Below the pieces are notes generated by a model. That model ran no database searches, was not told the origin of the DNA, and was given only the letters and a program-made list of their open reading frames with translations. Source: Rhodospirillales bacterium (lineage in GTDB: Bacteria; Pseudomonadota; Alphaproteobacteria; Acetobacterales; Acetobacteraceae). From it: a stretch of DNA of 17,092 bases. Shown piece by piece: positions 5,312-13,379 of the stretch. Both the position numbers and the translations under genes were made by a program. Location of the stretch: NCBI GenBank assembly GCA_028870815.1, contig JAGWOU010000005.1:1-17092 (forward strand), in the 5' to 3' direction. Within the stretch, counting starts at the first letter, position 1. Each line of letters starts with the position of its first letter.

Positions 5312-7039
5312 TTACCCCAGCGTGGTGCGGCGGACGGCGTATGCGTAAAGCGGCCGCCACAGGATGCGGTTGAAGAGGATCACGAAACTGGCCATCACCG
5401 CCACCCCCAAAACAACGCGAGGTGTGTTACCCGCCGCCGTGGCCTGGGCGATATAGGCGCCCAACCCCTGTGCCGCGAGCTGCTCATGCCCCCAGCTTGC
5501 CACCTCGGCGACGATAGAGGCGTTCCACGCCCCGCCCGATGCGGTGAGCGCGCCGGTAATGAAGTAAGGCAGGATGCCGGGGATCATCACCTTGCGCCAC
5601 CAGAGCAGGCCATGAATCTGGAAATTCGCCACGGCCTCTTTCATGTCCCCCGGAAAGGCGGCGGCACCCGCGATCACGTTGAACAGCACATACCATTGCG
5701 TGCCGATCAGCATCAGCGGCGTCAGCCAGATATTCGGGTTGACGTGGCAATAGACGATAGCCAGCACCACCGGCGGAAACAGCAAATTGGCCGGGAAGGC
5801 GGCCAAGAACTGCGCGATGGGCTGGGCGATGCGCGTGGCTTTTGGCCGCAGCCCGATCCACACCCCCACCGGCACCCAGATGGCGGCGGCGATGATCATC
5901 AGCACCGAAACGCGGATGGCCGTGTAAACCCCCATCAGCAGGGCGGTGAACAGATCGTGCCAATGCAGGGTGGTGGACACGTAGTTCACGATGTTCCAGC
6001 CGGCATAGATCGCCACGGCGGCGATCATCAGAAACCAGACGCCATCCACAACTGGCGAGGGTTCACTGGTTTCATCCACCTGGCCCGGCTGGCGGAAGGA
6101 AAGGCGGAGCCTGAAGATGGTCTCGACACCACCCCCAATTGCTTCACCGATGGCGCGGAACAAGGCGGCGCGGCGCAGCAGCTTCAGCATCCAAGGTTCG
6201 GGGCCTGAGATGGCGGCGGTGGTCTCGAACCGGAATTTGCCGGACCATGCGACCAGCGGGCGGAACAGCAACTGATCGTAGAGCAAAATCACCACCAACA
6301 TGGTCAGGATGGCGTAGAGGATGGCGGTCAGGTCCTTTTTCTCCAGCGCCACCGCCACGTAAGAGCCGATGCCGGGTAAAGTGAACTGAGTGTTGCCGAC
6401 CATCACAGCCTCCGACGCCACCACGAAGAACCAGCCGCCGGACATTGAGAGCATGGTGTTCCAGACGAGGCCGGGCATGGCGAAGGGCACATCCAGCTTC
6501 CAGAAGCGCTGCCAGGGCGAGAGGCGGAAACTGCGCGAGGCTTCCTGTAAATCCGCCGGCAGGGTGGTGAGGGACTGGTAGAAGCTGAAGGCCATGTTCC
6601 AGGCCTGGCTGGTGAAGATCACGAATACCGAGGCCAGCTCCGCACCCATTACCCGCCCGGGGAAAAGATGCAGGAAGAATACGGTGGTGAAGGTTAGGAA
6701 GCCCAGAATGGGCACGGATTGCAGAATGTCCAGGATGGGGATGAGCACCATCCCGGCGCGGCGCGATTTTGCTGCCACCGTCGCGTAGGTGAAAGTGAAA
6801 AACAGCGAGAACAGCAGGGCGGCGAACATGCGCGCGGTGGAGCGCAGCGCGTAATAAGGCAGCCAGTCCGGGCTCAGATGGATGGGCGTGTTTTCGATCT
6901 GCGCGATCGGCATGTTGATGGTGGTGCGCCCAACCTCTACCAGCGCGATGAGTAATCCCAGGACCATGAGCATGGCCGCGCCGTCGAAGCGGTTGGGAAT
7001 GCGGTGCCCAGCCAGGGCAGGGGGGGTGTAATTTCGCAT
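5312..7039 (-). CDS. Fused two-domain ABC permease, NitT/TauT-like
   Basis: A 575-residue inner-membrane protein with two BPD_transp_1 permease domains in one chain, so a single gene supplies the whole channel for the ATPase encoded next to it. Each half has the cytoplasmic EAA coupling loop: EASRSFRLSPWQRFWKLDVP (166-185) and EAVANFQIHG through MIPGILPYF (468-492). A linker at about 280-330 separates the halves. Usual NitT/TauT systems use a homodimer of one-domain permeases, so the fusion marks a distinct subgroup that I recall as common with AAA-associated ATPases. No substrate-binding protein gene is adjacent. The start ATG has no clear Shine-Dalgarno. It follows dut on the same strand after 108 bases, which include a hairpin at 7070-7092. 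Confidence 0.9.
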   Translation of the reverse strand: MRNYTPPALAGHRIPNRFDGAAMLMVLGLLIALVEVGRTTINMPIAQIENTPIHLSPDWLPYYALRSTARMFAALLFSLFFTFTYATVAAKSRRAGMVLIPILDILQSVPILGFLTFTTVFFLHLFPGRVMGAELASVFVIFTSQAWNMAFSFYQSLTTLPADLQEASRSFRLSPWQRFWKLDVPFAMPGLVWNTMLSMSGGWFFVVASEAVMVGNTQFTLPGIGSYVAVALEKKDLTAILYAILTMLVVILLYDQLLFRPLVAWSGKFRFETTAAISGPEPWMLKLLRRAALFRAIGEAIGGGVETIFRLRLSFRQPGQVDETSEPSPVVDGVWFLMIAAVAIYAGWNIVNYVSTTLHWHDLFTALLMGVYTAIRVSVLMIIAAAIWVPVGVWIGLRPKATRIAQPIAQFLAAFPANLLFPPVVLAIVYCHVNPNIWLTPLMLIGTQWYVLFNVIAGAAAFPGDMKEAVANFQIHGLLWWRKVMIPGILPYFITGALTASGGAWNASIVAEVASWGHEQLAAQGLGAYIAQATAAGNTPRVVLGVAVMASFVILFNRILWRPLYAYAVRRTTLG

Positions 7040-7069
7040 CGGGCCGCCTGGCTTCGGGTGGGTGTCTTG

Positions 7070-7092
7070 CCCCCTTAGCCATGTGGCGGGGG
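7070..7092. other. Hairpin in the leader of the ABC permease gene
   Basis: CCCCC (7070-7074) pairs with GGGGG (7088-7092) and GCC (7078-7080) with GGC (7085-7087), with a three-base bulge (TTA) and a four-base loop. It lies between dut and the permease gene, both minus strand. On that strand it is followed by CAAGAC with no T-run, so it is not a standard intrinsic terminator for dut. It could be a leader structure of the ABC mRNA or a site where dut transcripts stall. Confidence 0.25.
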
Positions 7093-7147
7093 TTTGTCAC
7101 CGGGGAATGAATTGCGCTTTCATGACAGCAATGAACTGGGCGGCGGG

Positions 7148-7597
7148 TTAATGCCCGGTAGAGCCGAACCCGCCCGCGCCACGTTTGGTTTCGCTGAGAT
7201 CCGAGACTTCTTCCCACGCCGCGCGCACCACGGGTGCCAGCACCGCCTGGGCGATGCGCATGCCGCGCGTGACCTCGAACGGCGCATCGCCGGTGTTTAG
7301 AACAATGACGCCGACCTCGCCGCGGTAATCTTCGTCGATGGTGCCAGGGGAGTTGGGCAAAGTGATGCCGTTTTTCAGCGCGAGGCCGGAGCGCGGGCGT
7401 ACCTGCAACTCATAGCCTTCCGGCAGAGCGATGCAGAAGCCGGTGGGAATGAGGGCACGCTTGCCGGGCTCGATGGTTACCGGCGCCTGCACAGCGGCTA
7501 GAAGGTCCGCCCCAGCGGCGCCGAGCGTGGCATAGGCGGGCAGGTCCAGCCCCTCGCCATGCGGCAGGCGAAGAATTTTCACGCCAACAGATTTCAT
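7148..7597 (-). CDS. dut: Deoxyuridine 5'-triphosphate nucleotidohydrolase
   Basis: Trimeric dUTPase that splits dUTP into dUMP and pyrophosphate, keeping uracil out of DNA and supplying dTMP synthesis. At 149 residues it has the five family motifs in order: AAGADL (27-32), RPRSGLALKNGIT (67-79), the catalytic GTIDEDYRGEVGVIVLN (85-101) with Asp88/Asp90, RGMRIAQAVLAP (111-122), and the glycine-rich C-terminal arm RGAGGFGSTGH (139-149). ATG 7597 is chosen because the fold starts at VKILRL and the ATG overlaps the coaBC stop as ATGA. It is the last member of ubiE-coaBC-dut. Confidence 0.96.
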   Translation of the reverse strand: MKSVGVKILRLPHGEGLDLPAYATLGAAGADLLAAVQAPVTIEPGKRALIPTGFCIALPEGYELQVRPRSGLALKNGITLPNSPGTIDEDYRGEVGVIVLNTGDAPFEVTRGMRIAQAVLAPVVRAAWEEVSDLSETKRGAGGFGSTGH

Positions 7598-8775
7598 GCG
7601 AAATATTCTCCAATCTTCGCGGCGAGCTTCTGCGCCACCGCCTGCTTGTTCATGCGGTCCCAATGCTCGCTGCCGGTTTCGGTCAGCAGCAGCACCTCGT
7701 TCTCGTTGCCACCCATGATGCCGGTGCCGCCGACATTATTGGCGACCAGCCAGTCGCACCCCTTGCGGGCGCGTTTGGCGGCGGCGTGTTCCGCCAGCTT
7801 CTCCGTTTCCGCCGCGAAGCCGACGACGAGGCGCGGGCGGTGTGGGCCTGGGGCGGAAATGCCCGCCAGAATATCCGGGTTTTCCGCCAAAATCAGGGCA
7901 GGCGCCGCGCCGCCATCCTTCTTGATCTTCTGCCCGGCTTCGGTTTCGGTGCGCCAATCCCCCACGGCGGCGGCGCATACGGCGATATCTGCCGGCAAGG
8001 CGGCCTGCACCGCAGCCTGCATCTCACGGGCGGTTTCAACGCGGATGGTCGTCAGGCCCAGCGGGTCCGGCAGGGCAACAGGGCCGGTGACGAGCGTGAC
8101 CCGCGCGCCCAATGCCGCCAATGCGGCGGCGATGGCGTGGCCTTGGCGGCCGGAGGAACGGTTGGCGATGAAGCGCACCGGGTCGATCGGCTCATGGGTG
8201 GGGCCGGAGGTGATGATGGCGTGCTTGCCCTGCAACGGCCCGCTATTCAGTGCGGCCTGGATGGCGGCGAGGATTTCCGGCGGCTCAGCCAGCCGCCCAG
8301 GGCCGTATTCGCCGCAGGCCATGGGGCCTTCATCCGGTTCCACCACCTTCACGCCCCGCTGTTTTAAGAGCGCCATATTGGCCTCGGTGGCCGGATGCTG
8401 CCACATCCGCACATTCATGGCCGGGGCCACCAGCACGGGCTTATCCGTCGCCAGCAGCAGGGTGCTGGCGAGGTCATCGGCCAGCCCGGCGGCCATTTTG
8501 GCAAGGATGTCCGCCGTGGCGGGGGCCACCACCACAAGGTCAGCCGCACGGGACAGCTCGATATGCCCCATCTCGCTCTCATCGGTCAGGGAGAACAGGT
8601 CCTGATAGACCTTGTTTTCGGTCAGCGCCTGCAGCGAGAGTGGAGTGACGAATTGTGCGCCGGATTTGGTGAGCACGGCGGTGACGCCGATGCCCGCCTT
8701 GGTGGCCAGGCGCACCAGCTCCAGGGCCTTATAGGCGGCGATGCCGCCCGTGACGATGAGCAGGATGCGTTTCAC
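7594..8775 (-). CDS. coaBC: Bifunctional phosphopantothenoylcysteine decarboxylase/synthetase
   Basis: Cytosolic FMN enzyme for two steps of coenzyme A synthesis: CoaB joins 4'-phosphopantothenate to cysteine using CTP, and CoaC decarboxylates the product. It has 393 residues. The N-terminal CoaC domain (about 1-180) shows His71 in HIELSRAADL, PAMN (118-121) and Cys154 in MACGEYGPGRL. The C-terminal CoaB domain shows TSGPTHEPIDPVRFIANRSS with Asn205 and SSGRQGHAIA, AAAVGDWR (268-275), and a Lys cluster KIKK near 283-286. The start codon is GTG (8773-8775), overlapping the ubiE stop as GTGA; the 3' end overlaps dut as ATGA. The three genes are thus translationally coupled. Confidence 0.96.
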   Translation of the reverse strand: MKRILLIVTGGIAAYKALELVRLATKAGIGVTAVLTKSGAQFVTPLSLQALTENKVYQDLFSLTDESEMGHIELSRAADLVVVAPATADILAKMAAGLADDLASTLLLATDKPVLVAPAMNVRMWQHPATEANMALLKQRGVKVVEPDEGPMACGEYGPGRLAEPPEILAAIQAALNSGPLQGKHAIITSGPTHEPIDPVRFIANRSSGRQGHAIAAALAALGARVTLVTGPVALPDPLGLTTIRVETAREMQAAVQAALPADIAVCAAAVGDWRTETEAGQKIKKDGGAAPALILAENPDILAGISAPGPHRPRLVVGFAAETEKLAEHAAAKRARKGCDWLVANNVGGTGIMGGNENEVLLLTETGSEHWDRMNKQAVAQKLAAKIGEYFA

Positions 8776-9524
8776 AGTTTCCAGCCCGCATGGATGGCGG
8801 CGATGCCGCCGGAGAGGTTGCGGACGCTCACGCGTTCAAACCCCGCCGCCTCGAACATGCGTTTCAGCTCCTCCTGCGGCGGGAACATGCGGATGCTCTC
8901 GGCCAGATACTGGTAGCTGTCGCTATCCTTGGCGATAACGCCGCCGATTTTGGGTAGAGCCTGGAAGGACCAGGCATCGTAGAGCTTTTCCAGCCCGGCG
9001 ATTTGCAGCTTGGAGAATTCCAGCACCAGGAAACGGCCGCCGGGGCTTAAGAGGCGGAAGGCTTCTTCGATCACCTTTTGCTTGTTGGTGCAGTTGCGCA
9101 GGCCGAACGCCATGGAAACACGGTCGAAATGGCCATCCGGCAGCGGCAGGTTTTCCGCGTCCGCCACCAGCAACTCGATATCGCCCAGATACCCGTTTGC
9201 GGTGGCGCGATCCCGGCCCACATTCAGCATGGAATCGTTGATGTCCGACATCACCACCGGCCCGCCGCCGCGCTTCAGCCAGCCGAAGGTGATGTCTCCC
9301 GTGCCCGCCGCGAGGTCCAGCAGCTTGTAATGCGGCCGCGGATCTAGCGCGGAGAGGAACTCGCGTTTCCAGAGCCGGTGGATGCCGAGCGACATCAGAT
9401 CGTTCATGATGTCGTATTTGCCCGCCACGGAATCGAATACTTCCCTGACCAGGGAGCTTTTCTCCTCTCGGGGGACGGAACGGAAACCGAAATCGGCGGT
9501 ATCGCCTTCATTGCTCTGGCTCAT
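8772..9524 (-). CDS. ubiE: Ubiquinone/menaquinone C-methyltransferase UbiE
   Basis: SAM-dependent C-methyltransferase of ubiquinone (and, where present, menaquinone) synthesis. The 250-residue product has the UbiE signature YDIMNDLMSLGIHRLWK (37-53), SAM motif I LLDLAAGTGD (68-77), the FGLRNC motif after the acidic DAENLPLPDG loop, and the C-terminal GIAAIHAGWK typical of the family. AAAGG lies six bases before the ATG on the minus strand. A TATAAA just upstream could be a -10, but it would place the start of transcription almost at the ATG. Only 26 bases separate it from divergent mutM. coaBC follows immediately, with no ubiB between. Confidence 0.95.
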   Translation of the reverse strand: MSQSNEGDTADFGFRSVPREEKSSLVREVFDSVAGKYDIMNDLMSLGIHRLWKREFLSALDPRPHYKLLDLAAGTGDITFGWLKRGGGPVVMSDINDSMLNVGRDRATANGYLGDIELLVADAENLPLPDGHFDRVSMAFGLRNCTNKQKVIEEAFRLLSPGGRFLVLEFSKLQIAGLEKLYDAWSFQALPKIGGVIAKDSDSYQYLAESIRMFPPQEELKRMFEAAGFERVSVRNLSGGIAAIHAGWKL

Positions 9525-9550
9525 GGGCGCCTTTATAGCCTTGTTTCGCC

Positions 9551-10378
9551 ATGCCGGAACTCCCCGAGGTTGAAACCGTGATGCGCGGGCTGGACGGTCA
9601 CCTGACCAGCCGCCGCATAAGCCGCGCCATTTTGCGCCGTGCCGATATTCGCTGGCCCGTGCCGCCGGAACTGCCGCGCGTGCTGACGGGTGCGGTGGTG
9701 CTTGGCTTCCGCCGGCGCGGCAAATTCATGCTGATGCGGCTGGATAACGGCTGGTCCATGCTGATCCATCTCGGTATGTCCGGCCGGATGCTGCTGGACA
9801 AGCCCGAGGCCGCGCATGAACATCTGACCATCGAGACCGAGGATGGCGGGCGCGTGGGCTTTGTGGACCCGCGCCGGTTTGGGGCACTGGACCTTGTACG
9901 CACAGTAGATGAAGACGCCCACAAGCTGCTGGCCGGGATGGGGCCGGAGCCGCTGGGCAACGAATTTTCCGGCGCCTATCTGGCCGGGGTGGCGAAGGGG
10001 CGCACGGCACCAATAAAAGCCGTGCTGCTGGACCAGCGCGTGGTGGCGGGGATCGGGAATATCTATGCCAGCGAAGCGCTGTTCCGTGCTGGGATATTGC
10101 CCACCCGTGCGGCGGGAAAAATCTCCCGTCCGAGGCTGGAGGCGCTGGCCCAGGCCGTGCGCGCCACGTTGATCGAGGCGATTGCGGCGGGTGGCTCATC
10201 CTTGCGCGACTATGTGCAGCCGAGCGGTGAGCTGGGCTATTTTCAGCATGCCTGGAAGGTTTACGGTCGTACGGGCGAGCCATGTGAACGCTGCCCCGGC
10301 CCGCCCGGCTGCGCGGGAGTAAGGCAGATCACCCAATCCGGCCGCAGTAGCTTTTATTGCCCCAAAACACAGCATTAA
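9551..10378 (+). CDS. mutM: Formamidopyrimidine-DNA glycosylase (Fpg/MutM)
   Basis: Base-excision repair enzyme that removes 8-oxoguanine and ring-opened purines and nicks the abasic site. In the 275-residue protein the catalytic N-terminus PELPEVETV is intact, with Pro2 (Schiff base), Glu3 and Glu6; Lys58 lies in RRRGKFMLM. FVDPRRFGAL supplies the base-flip void-filling loop, and GIGNIYASEALF marks the helix-two-turn-helix. The C-terminal zinc finger is unusual. It reads CERC, then PGPPGCAG, then YCPKTQ, so the normally fourth Cys is Thr while an extra Cys lies five residues after the first pair. No Shine-Dalgarno precedes ATG 9551; translation may be leaderless. It is divergent from ubiE. 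Confidence 0.95.
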   Translation: MPELPEVETVMRGLDGHLTSRRISRAILRRADIRWPVPPELPRVLTGAVVLGFRRRGKFMLMRLDNGWSMLIHLGMSGRMLLDKPEAAHEHLTIETEDGGRVGFVDPRRFGALDLVRTVDEDAHKLLAGMGPEPLGNEFSGAYLAGVAKGRTAPIKAVLLDQRVVAGIGNIYASEALFRAGILPTRAAGKISRPRLEALAQAVRATLIEAIAAGGSSLRDYVQPSGELGYFQHAWKVYGRTGEPCERCPGPPGCAGVRQITQSGRSSFYCPKTQH

Positions 10379-10384
10379 GTTGCA

Positions 10385-10390
10385 TTGACA
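10385..10390 (+). promoter_or_regulatory. Candidate -35 of the Nramp-family gene
   Basis: A perfect TTGACA lies seven bases after the mutM stop. No good -10 follows at 16-18 bases (best is TTACTC near 10407-10412), so start of transcription would be near 10420, directly before the Fur-like box. An alternative is GATAAT (10424-10429) inside the box acting as -10 without a clear -35. Confidence 0.3.
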
Positions 10391-10422
10391 GGCCGGGCGG
10401 AGTGCATTACTCGCTCGGTTTT

Positions 10423-10437
10423 TGATAATTATTCTCA
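10423..10437. promoter_or_regulatory. Fur-like box upstream of the Nramp-family gene
   Basis: TGATAATTATTCTCA is a 7-1-7 inverted repeat with one mismatch between half-sites (TGATAAT against TGAGAAT) and close to the classical Fur box. It is 13/15 identical, read on the other strand, to the box at 2191-2205 before the FTR1 operon. It lies 20 bases before the GTG start of the transporter gene and ten before its Shine-Dalgarno. Regulator identity is inferred. Confidence 0.65.
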
Positions 10438-10457
10438 GTTGCACGCAAGGAATCGCC

Positions 10458-11702
10458 GTGTCGGAATCCGCCTCGTCTGCTCGCCGCGCCGCTCTGCCGT
10501 TCATGGCGGTGTTTGGGCCGGGGCTTGTCGTCATGCTGGCCGATACCGAGGTGGGCAGCATCATCACGGCCTCGCAATCCGGCGTGGCCTGGGGCTACAG
10601 GCTGCTGCTGCTGCAATTCCTGCTCATGCCCATCCTGTATGTTGTGCAGGAGCTTACCGTGCGGCTGGGTATTTTCACGGGCAAGGGGCATGGCGAGCTG
10701 ATCCGTGACACATTTGGCAAAGGCTGGGCCTGGCTTTCCGCCAGCGGGCTGGCCGTGGCCACCGTGGGCGCGCTGCTGTCGGAATTTTCCGGCGTGGCGG
10801 GGGTGGGGGAGCTTTATGGGGTGCCGCGTCCCGTTACTCTGGGCCTTTCCGTGCTGTTTCTGCTGGTTGTGGCGTTCACTGGCTCCTACCGCCGGGTGGA
10901 ACGCGTGGCGATGGCGTTGGGATTGTTCGAGTTTGTGTTCTTCGTCATCGCCTTCGTCTCGAAGCCGGACGGCCACCAGATCGCGTCGCAGATGCTACAG
11001 CCCGCTCTGGCCAACAAGAATTACCTATATCTCGTCGCCGCGAATATTGGCGCGGTAATCATGCCCTGGATGATTTTCTACCAGCAATCCGCCATCGCGG
11101 ATAAAAAACTGTCGCCGGCGGATTTTCGCTATGCGAAATGGGATACCGCGATCGGCTCCGTCGTCACCCAGCTGGTGATGGCTGCTGTGCTGATCTCGAC
11201 CGCAGCCACGATCGGACTGAAAAACCCTAACGCCAGCCTGAATACCGTGGGCGATATCACGGCGGCGCTTATCCCGTATCTGGGCGTCACCATGGGCAAG
11301 TTGATCTTCGGCATCGGCGTGCTGGGGGCTGGGCTGGTAGCCTCCATTGTCGCCTCTCTGGCGCTGGCCTGGGGGCTGGGTGAGGTCACGGGCTATCGCC
11401 GCTCGCTGGAGGATCACCCCTTCCGCGCCAAATGGTTCTACGGGGTTTATGCGGCCTGCCTTATTTGCGGCGCCGTGCTGGTGGGCGTGGTGCCGAATCT
11501 CGTCATCCTGAACATCGCCGTGGAGGTGATGAACGCGCTGTTGCTGCCGCTGGTGCTTGGGTTCCTGGTTATGCTGGGGCTGAAATCCCTGCCCCCCGCG
11601 GTGCGGCTGCGCGGCTGGTATGCCGGCCTCACCATAACGCTTTCGGTGATCACGGCAGGGCTGGGGGTTTATGGCGGCCTTTCAGGCGCGGGGTTGTTCT
11701 AA
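10458..11702 (+). CDS. Atypical Nramp-family divalent metal transporter
   Basis: Inner-membrane transporter of 414 residues and about 11 helices from the Nramp superfamily. Helix 1 has GPGLVVMLADTEVGS (20-34): the canonical Asp-Pro-Gly-Asn metal site reads Asp29-Thr-Glu-Val, so the Asp is kept but Asn is not. Helix 6 has AVIMPWMIFYQQSA (199-212): Ala and the metal-binding Met202 are kept, but the usual His after MetPro is Trp204. This places it with divergent Nramp relatives rather than MntH, and substrate may be Mg2+, Mn2+ or Fe2+. GTG 10458 is the start because AAGGA (10447-10451) lies six bases before it; an in-frame TTG at 10422 would put the start inside the Fur-like box. It converges on the GGDEF gene with 17 bases between. 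Confidence 0.9.
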   Translation: MSESASSARRAALPFMAVFGPGLVVMLADTEVGSIITASQSGVAWGYRLLLLQFLLMPILYVVQELTVRLGIFTGKGHGELIRDTFGKGWAWLSASGLAVATVGALLSEFSGVAGVGELYGVPRPVTLGLSVLFLLVVAFTGSYRRVERVAMALGLFEFVFFVIAFVSKPDGHQIASQMLQPALANKNYLYLVAANIGAVIMPWMIFYQQSAIADKKLSPADFRYAKWDTAIGSVVTQLVMAAVLISTAATIGLKNPNASLNTVGDITAALIPYLGVTMGKLIFGIGVLGAGLVASIVASLALAWGLGEVTGYRRSLEDHPFRAKWFYGVYAACLICGAVLVGVVPNLVILNIAVEVMNALLLPLVLGFLVMLGLKSLPPAVRLRGWYAGLTITLSVITAGLGVYGGLSGAGLF

Positions 11703-11712
11703 ACCAACCCTT

Positions 11713-11732
11713 CGCGCGTTCAGGCCCGCGCG
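11713..11732. terminator. GC hairpin at a convergent junction
   Basis: CGCGCG (11713-11718) pairs with CGCGCG (11727-11732) around an eight-base loop that holds the GGDEF gene stop (TCA, 11720-11722). It lies between the 3' ends of the Nramp and GGDEF genes. Neither side has a strong T-tract; on the minus strand GGTTGGTTT follows after a few bases. It is a possible shared, inefficient terminator. Confidence 0.25.
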
Positions 11733-12805
11733 GAACCGGCTACGTCATCTTCCCGCAATTTGCCGATCACCACTTTGTTCCGGCCCGCGGCCTTGGCCCG
11801 GTACAAGCCGTTATCGGCCGCCAGCATCAGGGCACGGGCACCGGAATCGGCATCGAGCCTTGATGTGCCGATGGAAAGGCTGAGCCTGCGGTGTGGAAAC
11901 TCAGCGCCTGCCACCAGCGTGCACAGGCGCTCAGCCACCAGCAGCGCGTCCGTCAGGTCTGTCGAGGGCAGCACGATGGCGAATTCCTCGCCGCCATAGC
12001 GGGCCAGAAAGTCGTACGGGCGCAACGCCCCGCGCAGCAGCCTTGCCACGCATTGCAGCGCCGCATCTCCCGCCTGGTGGCCAAACTCATCGTTATAGCT
12101 TTTGAAATGGTCGATATCGGCCAGCAGCAGAGAGAGCGCTTCTCCTGTGCATTGCGCACGGGAAACTTCAGAGGCCAGCTTCTGGTCGTAGGCTCTGCGG
12201 TTGGGAATGCCGGTGAGCGCGTCGGTCATGTTTTGCTGGCCAAGCCGCGCATTGGCTTCGGAAAGCCCCACCAGGGTCCGGCGTAATTCAAGAAGCCGCG
12301 TTGCCTGCGCGGCAAGTTTGGCAAGTGCTGCAATCTGGCCATCGGTCAGGGTGCGCTCGCGCCGGTCCAGCAGTAAAAGGCTGCCGAGCGTCAGCCCGTC
12401 TGGTGCGGCGAGGGGTGCCGCGGCCAGGATACGCAGCTTGCAGGCCGCGAGGTCCGGCCCGGCCGCGCCGGTTTGCAGTAGAATGCCGCCGCTTGTGTGC
12501 AGGCCGGGATCGTACAGCTGGGCGAGCCGGGGCAAATGATGCAGCCGGGCGGCATGAGCGGCGCCAGCCCAACAGGCTTTCACCCATTGCCCATCCGGCG
12601 TGAAAAAGCAGATAAGCGCGGCGGCGGCATTGCAAAAACTCGCGGCAAGATAAGCGAGATCGTCAAACGAGACTTCCGGCGCGCTGTCCAGGATCTCGTA
12701 ATCCGCGAGGCTGCGGGCACGCTGCTGCTCCAGCCAAAGGGCGGAATTTGAGCCGGTATCGTAATGGCGTGTGCCGGAAGACGTAATTTCGATCAACCCG
12801 GACAT
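11720..12805 (-). CDS. GAF-GGDEF diguanylate cyclase
   Basis: Soluble 361-residue protein predicted to make cyclic-di-GMP. Residues about 30-175 form a GAF-like sensor of the type that starts LADYEILDSAPEVSFDDL and contains GQWVKACWAG and a DGLTLGSLLLLDRRE stretch; its ligand is unknown. A short helical linker (about 176-195) leads to the GGDEF domain (about 190-348). The domain has DALTGIPNRRAYD, ADIDHFKSYNDEFGHQAGD, and an active site GGEEF (271-275) that is a competent variant. The inhibitory I-site RPYD (262-265) lies five residues before GGEEF, so product inhibition is expected. No membrane segment is seen. GGAGAAAGG precedes the ATG on the minus strand. The gene follows bcp after 106 bases that contain two TTAACGCAT repeats. 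Confidence 0.93.
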   Translation of the reverse strand: MSGLIEITSSGTRHYDTGSNSALWLEQQRARSLADYEILDSAPEVSFDDLAYLAASFCNAAAALICFFTPDGQWVKACWAGAAHAARLHHLPRLAQLYDPGLHTSGGILLQTGAAGPDLAACKLRILAAAPLAAPDGLTLGSLLLLDRRERTLTDGQIAALAKLAAQATRLLELRRTLVGLSEANARLGQQNMTDALTGIPNRRAYDQKLASEVSRAQCTGEALSLLLADIDHFKSYNDEFGHQAGDAALQCVARLLRGALRPYDFLARYGGEEFAIVLPSTDLTDALLVAERLCTLVAGAEFPHRRLSLSIGTSRLDADSGARALMLAADNGLYRAKAAGRNKVVIGKLREDDVAGSARA

Positions 12806-12853
12806 CGTTTCATGAACCTTTCTCCATTACGGGCCCATGATCGTCCGAAACCG

Positions 12854-12900
12854 TTAACGCATCGTAAAATTTTGTTAGCGCGGCTGGTTTTTTAACGCAT
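12854..12900. repeat. Two direct copies of TTAACGCAT upstream of the GGDEF gene
   Basis: TTAACGCAT occurs at 12854-12862 and 12892-12900 in the gap between bcp and the diguanylate cyclase gene, with starts 38 bp apart. The first is followed by CGTAAA, giving TTAA-N7-TAAA, one base away from the CtrA pattern TTAA-N7-TTAA. These could be operator half-sites for the cyclase gene, but the match is modest. Confidence 0.3.
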
Positions 12901-12911
12901 TGCCAAGCCTT

Positions 12912-13375
<464 letters not shown>

Positions 13376-13379
<4 letters not shown>

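Noticed and set aside
5307..5360. N-terminal extension of the ABC ATPase to 5360
   Set aside because: The extra residues are arginine-rich and read over the permease 3' end in another frame. The conserved domain starts at ATG 5306.
10422..10457. TTG at 10422 as start of the Nramp gene
   Set aside because: It lies inside the Fur-like box and lacks a Shine-Dalgarno, whereas GTG 10458 has AAGGA at proper spacing.
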